Of a stretch of 8,198 nucleotides of DNA, positions 5,971 to 8,198 are shown piece by piece (the stretch's first letter is position 1; every line of letters starts with the position of its first letter). The notes under the pieces are model-generated. The model made no database searches. It saw nothing but the letters and a program-made list of their open reading frames with translations, and was not told where the DNA came from. The translations under genes and the position numbers were made by a program. The stretch lies in contig CAJXAU010000056.1 of the NCBI GenBank assembly GCA_913050205.1, positions 1-8,198 on the forward strand, written 5' to 3'. The stretch is from an uncultured Verrucomicrobiota bacterium. GTDB lineage: Bacteria > Verrucomicrobiota > Verrucomicrobiia > Limisphaerales > UBA1096.

Positions 5971-8198
5971 TCACCCTCTACTTCCTTTGGAGGATCTTTT
6001 TGCCCATTGCCGCTTCTGAGGTTCCGGCAACGATGTATCAACTTTTGCGTAGTAACTCCCCGCTGGGCCAAGCAGGTCGTTAACCTCGTCCCGCAACCGC
6101 TCGGACGGTTTCACAAAATGTTTCTCGCTGGACTCAACAAAAACCAGACGGCCATCCCCCTGCTTGAAACAAAAATACAACGGGCACCGACCGGGATGAC
6201 TCGACATCAGGCCAAACACTTCGTCCATCTTCGCCGGCTCAACTTTTGCACTGTTGAGACGAACGTGCACCTGCTTGGTGTACTTCGCCGGGGCATCCTC
6301 AAGGGCAACGATCTCCTGCGGAAAGATCTTTGGCATATCCTCGTTATTGTTGGCTTCACCAATGACAAGCACAGTTTTGTTGGCCTCCAGCAACGATTGG
6401 TACTTGTCATAATTCTCGTTCATGCAAAGCACCTGAAACGAACCCGATAAATCCTCAATCGTCGCAATGGCGTACGGCTTGTTACTGCGCTTGGAGATAC
6501 CGCGTTGCACAGCTGAGATCAGGCCACCAAGGCGGGTCACCTTACGGTTTTCAAGCTCTCTGACCGTCACGCTGTTGTGCACGCAATACTGGTCGAGCAG
6601 TTCCTTGTACGGGTCGAGAGGGTGTCCGCTGACATAAAAACCAAGCAACTCCATTTCATTTGCCAGGATTTCATCCCGCTCCCATTCGGCCAAATCCGGC
6701 ACAATATCGCGCATCGAGTTACTGCTTTCCTCAAACGCACCAAATAACGATGTCTGTCCGGCAGCACGATCCTTGGCCTGACTCGACGCCTTGGCCAAGG
6801 CCTTGTCGATGACAGAAAATTGCCCCGCGCGAGTTCCGGCCAAGGCATCACAGGCTCCGCTCCGGACCAACGCCTCGAGCACCTTTCGATTAACTGTCCG
6901 CGTATCGCAACGATCGCACAGGTCAAACAAATCATTGAACGGCTCCCCCTCGGCTCGGGCCTTTATCATCTCCTCCACCGCCACACTGCCAACGCCCTTG
7001 ATAGCAGCCATACCGAACCGAATCACGCTTCCATCCCGGGCTGGCGCAAAGAAAATCTGGCTCTCATTGACATCCGGTGGCAGCACCTCAATACCCAGCA
7101 CCTTGGCTTCATCGGTCAGGACACCTAGCTTGGCTGTGTCGGCCATGTCGTTCGTCATGTTGGCCGCGAGAAACTCCACCGGGTAGTGCGCCTTCAGGAA
7201 CGCTGTCTGATAGGCTACGACTGCGTAGGCTGCTGCGTGGGATTTGTTGAATCCGTATCCGGCAAATTTTTCCAATAGATCGAATACCTCGTTGGCCTTC
7301 TTTTCCGGGATATTGTTGGTCTCAGCACATCCCTTGACGAACAACGCCCGTTGTTCCTGCATCACTTCGACCTTCTTTTTACCCATCGCACGGCGGAGCA
7401 AATCAGCGCCGCCAAGGGTGTATCCGGCCAAAATCTGTGCCGCCTTCATCACCTGTTCCTGATAAATCAGAATGCCATAGGTTTCCTTGGCAATCGGTTC
7501 AAGGAGTGGGTGCGGATACTTGATCTCCACCTCCCCGTGGCGGCGACGAATGAAATCCGGAATCAGGTCCATCGGCCCGGGCCGATACAACGACACCAAC
7601 GCCGTGATGTGTTCGATCGAGGCCAGCTTAAATTTTCGGCAAAGATCCCGCATGCCACCGGATTCCAACTGAAACACCCCCACCGTATGGCCGTTGTTCA
7701 ACAACTCGTAAGCCTTCTCGTCTCCCATTGGCAATCGGTCGATGTCGATATCCACTCCATGCCCCTGCTTGATCAGTTCACAGGTGTTGCGGAGTACGGT
7801 CAGTGTCTTCAGCCCAAGGAAATCCATTTTCAACAGGCCAAGATCCTCAACCGGGCCCATCGGATACTGGGTGGTGATCGTCCCGTCATCGTCCTTCTTA
7901 AGCGGTAGAATATTCACCAGCGGCTCGGCACCGATGACGACTCCCGCCGCATGGACTGATGTATTACGGGTCAGGTCTTCAAGTATGAAAGCCGTGTCTA
8001 TTAACTCTCTGGTGACCTCCTCGTTTTCGTAGGCCTCCTTGAGGTCAGGGGATTTTCCCAGTGCGCTCTCAAGCGTGATCTTGAGTTCTGTCGGAACCAT
8101 CTTGGCAAGACGATCCACCTCCCCAAACGTTAACCCCATAACCCGGCCCACGTCCCGAATCACCGACTTGGCTCCCATGGTGCCAAACGTGATAATCT
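5971..8198 (-). CDS. dnaE: DNA polymerase III subunit alpha, C-terminal part
   Basis: DnaE is the catalytic polymerase of the replicative holoenzyme (family C). Reading on the minus strand, the frame enters at the right edge (first full codon at 8196, 'IITFGTMGAKSVIRDVGRV') and ends at TGA 5973-5971, giving 741 residues. The N-terminal PHP domain and the first two catalytic aspartates lie outside. Numbering from the Met codon at 8178: 'LLKMDFLGLKTL' (115-126) holds the third catalytic Asp (D119); 'SLYRPGPMDLIPDFI' (196-210) and 'GYGFNKSHAAAYAVVAYQ' (307-324) are classic thumb/fingers motifs; a helix-hairpin-helix region spans about 385-445; 'QTSLF' (475-479) fits the internal beta-clamp-binding motif; an OB fold covers about 545-625, followed by the C-terminal tau-binding-type region. 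The roughly 616 residues after the catalytic Asp match E. coli-type DnaE closely. The gene appears intact; the window edge, not mutation, truncates it. Confidence 0.97.
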   Translation of the reverse strand, partial: IITFGTMGAKSVIRDVGRVMGLTFGEVDRLAKMVPTELKITLESALGKSPDLKEAYENEEVTRELIDTAFILEDLTRNTSVHAAGVVIGAEPLVNILPLKKDDDGTITTQYPMGPVEDLGLLKMDFLGLKTLTVLRNTCELIKQGHGVDIDIDRLPMGDEKAYELLNNGHTVGVFQLESGGMRDLCRKFKLASIEHITALVSLYRPGPMDLIPDFIRRRHGEVEIKYPHPLLEPIAKETYGILIYQEQVMKAAQILAGYTLGGADLLRRAMGKKKVEVMQEQRALFVKGCAETNNIPEKKANEVFDLLEKFAGYGFNKSHAAAYAVVAYQTAFLKAHYPVEFLAANMTNDMADTAKLGVLTDEAKVLGIEVLPPDVNESQIFFAPARDGSVIRFGMAAIKGVGSVAVEEMIKARAEGEPFNDLFDLCDRCDTRTVNRKVLEALVRSGACDALAGTRAGQFSVIDKALAKASSQAKDRAAGQTSLFGAFEESSNSMRDIVPDLAEWERDEILANEMELLGFYVSGHPLDPYKELLDQYCVHNSVTVRELENRKVTRLGGLISAVQRGISKRSNKPYAIATIEDLSGSFQVLCMNENYDKYQSLLEANKTVLVIGEANNNEDMPKIFPQEIVALEDAPAKYTKQVHVRLNSAKVEPAKMDEVFGLMSSHPGRCPLYFCFKQGDGRLVFVESSEKHFVKPSERLRDEVNDLLGPAGSYYAKVDTSLPEPQKRQWAKRSSKGSRG

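Noticed and set aside
7351..7908. 185-residue plus-strand open frame
   Set aside because: It is antisense to the strongly conserved dnaE coding sequence and shows no recognisable domain.

Overview
The window most likely comes from a Verrucomicrobiota genome, possibly of the Pedosphaera-like (subdivision 3) branch. The best clue is the partial secreted-type protein at the left edge. It carries a cysteine-free bacterial Ig-like domain and ends in a 'Y-T-I-E-S-S-x-D-L-x-x-W ... FFRIRLNE' module that I associate with secreted proteins of this phylum. Base composition is moderately GC-rich by eye. None of the gene starts has a clear Shine-Dalgarno sequence. The lineage is inferred from protein style, not from a marker-gene comparison.

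Layout: (1) 1-569 (+), the 3' end of an Ig-domain surface or secreted protein. (2) 634-1071 (+), nuoA, a respiratory complex I membrane subunit standing alone, with no nuoB after it. (3) 1123-2565 (+), a complete alpha-D-phosphohexomutase (phosphoglucomutase/phosphomannomutase family). (4) 2562-4040 (+), an AGCS-family Na+:alanine/glycine symporter whose ATG overlaps the mutase stop by 4 nt. (5) 4085-4648 (+), a small five-helix membrane protein resembling half of a drug/metabolite-type transporter. (6) 4651-5934 (+), a phenylacetate-CoA-ligase-family adenylating enzyme starting 2 nt after gene 5. (7) 8198-5971 (-), the C-terminal two-thirds of DNA polymerase III alpha (dnaE), convergent with gene 6 and cut by the right edge. 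Coding density is about 97%; no stretch over 300 bases lacks a gene.

The mutase and symporter look translationally coupled, as do the membrane protein and ligase. A sugar-phosphate enzyme, an amino-acid symporter, a small transporter-like protein and an acyl-CoA ligase do not form a pathway I recognise. nuoA and dnaE are housekeeping genes.

I do not see a new defence, mobile or biosynthetic system here. The most unusual signal is a short iterated palindromic motif, GCGCTTGG/CCAAGCGC, with about 14 copies in 8.2 kb. Its extended form GCGCTTGGCCA sits at the 3' ends of genes: after gene 1, after nuoA, in the last codons of the symporter gene, and 1 nt past the dnaE stop. It is absent from the two tightly coupled junctions. 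This looks like a genome-wide iterated palindrome with a preference for gene ends.
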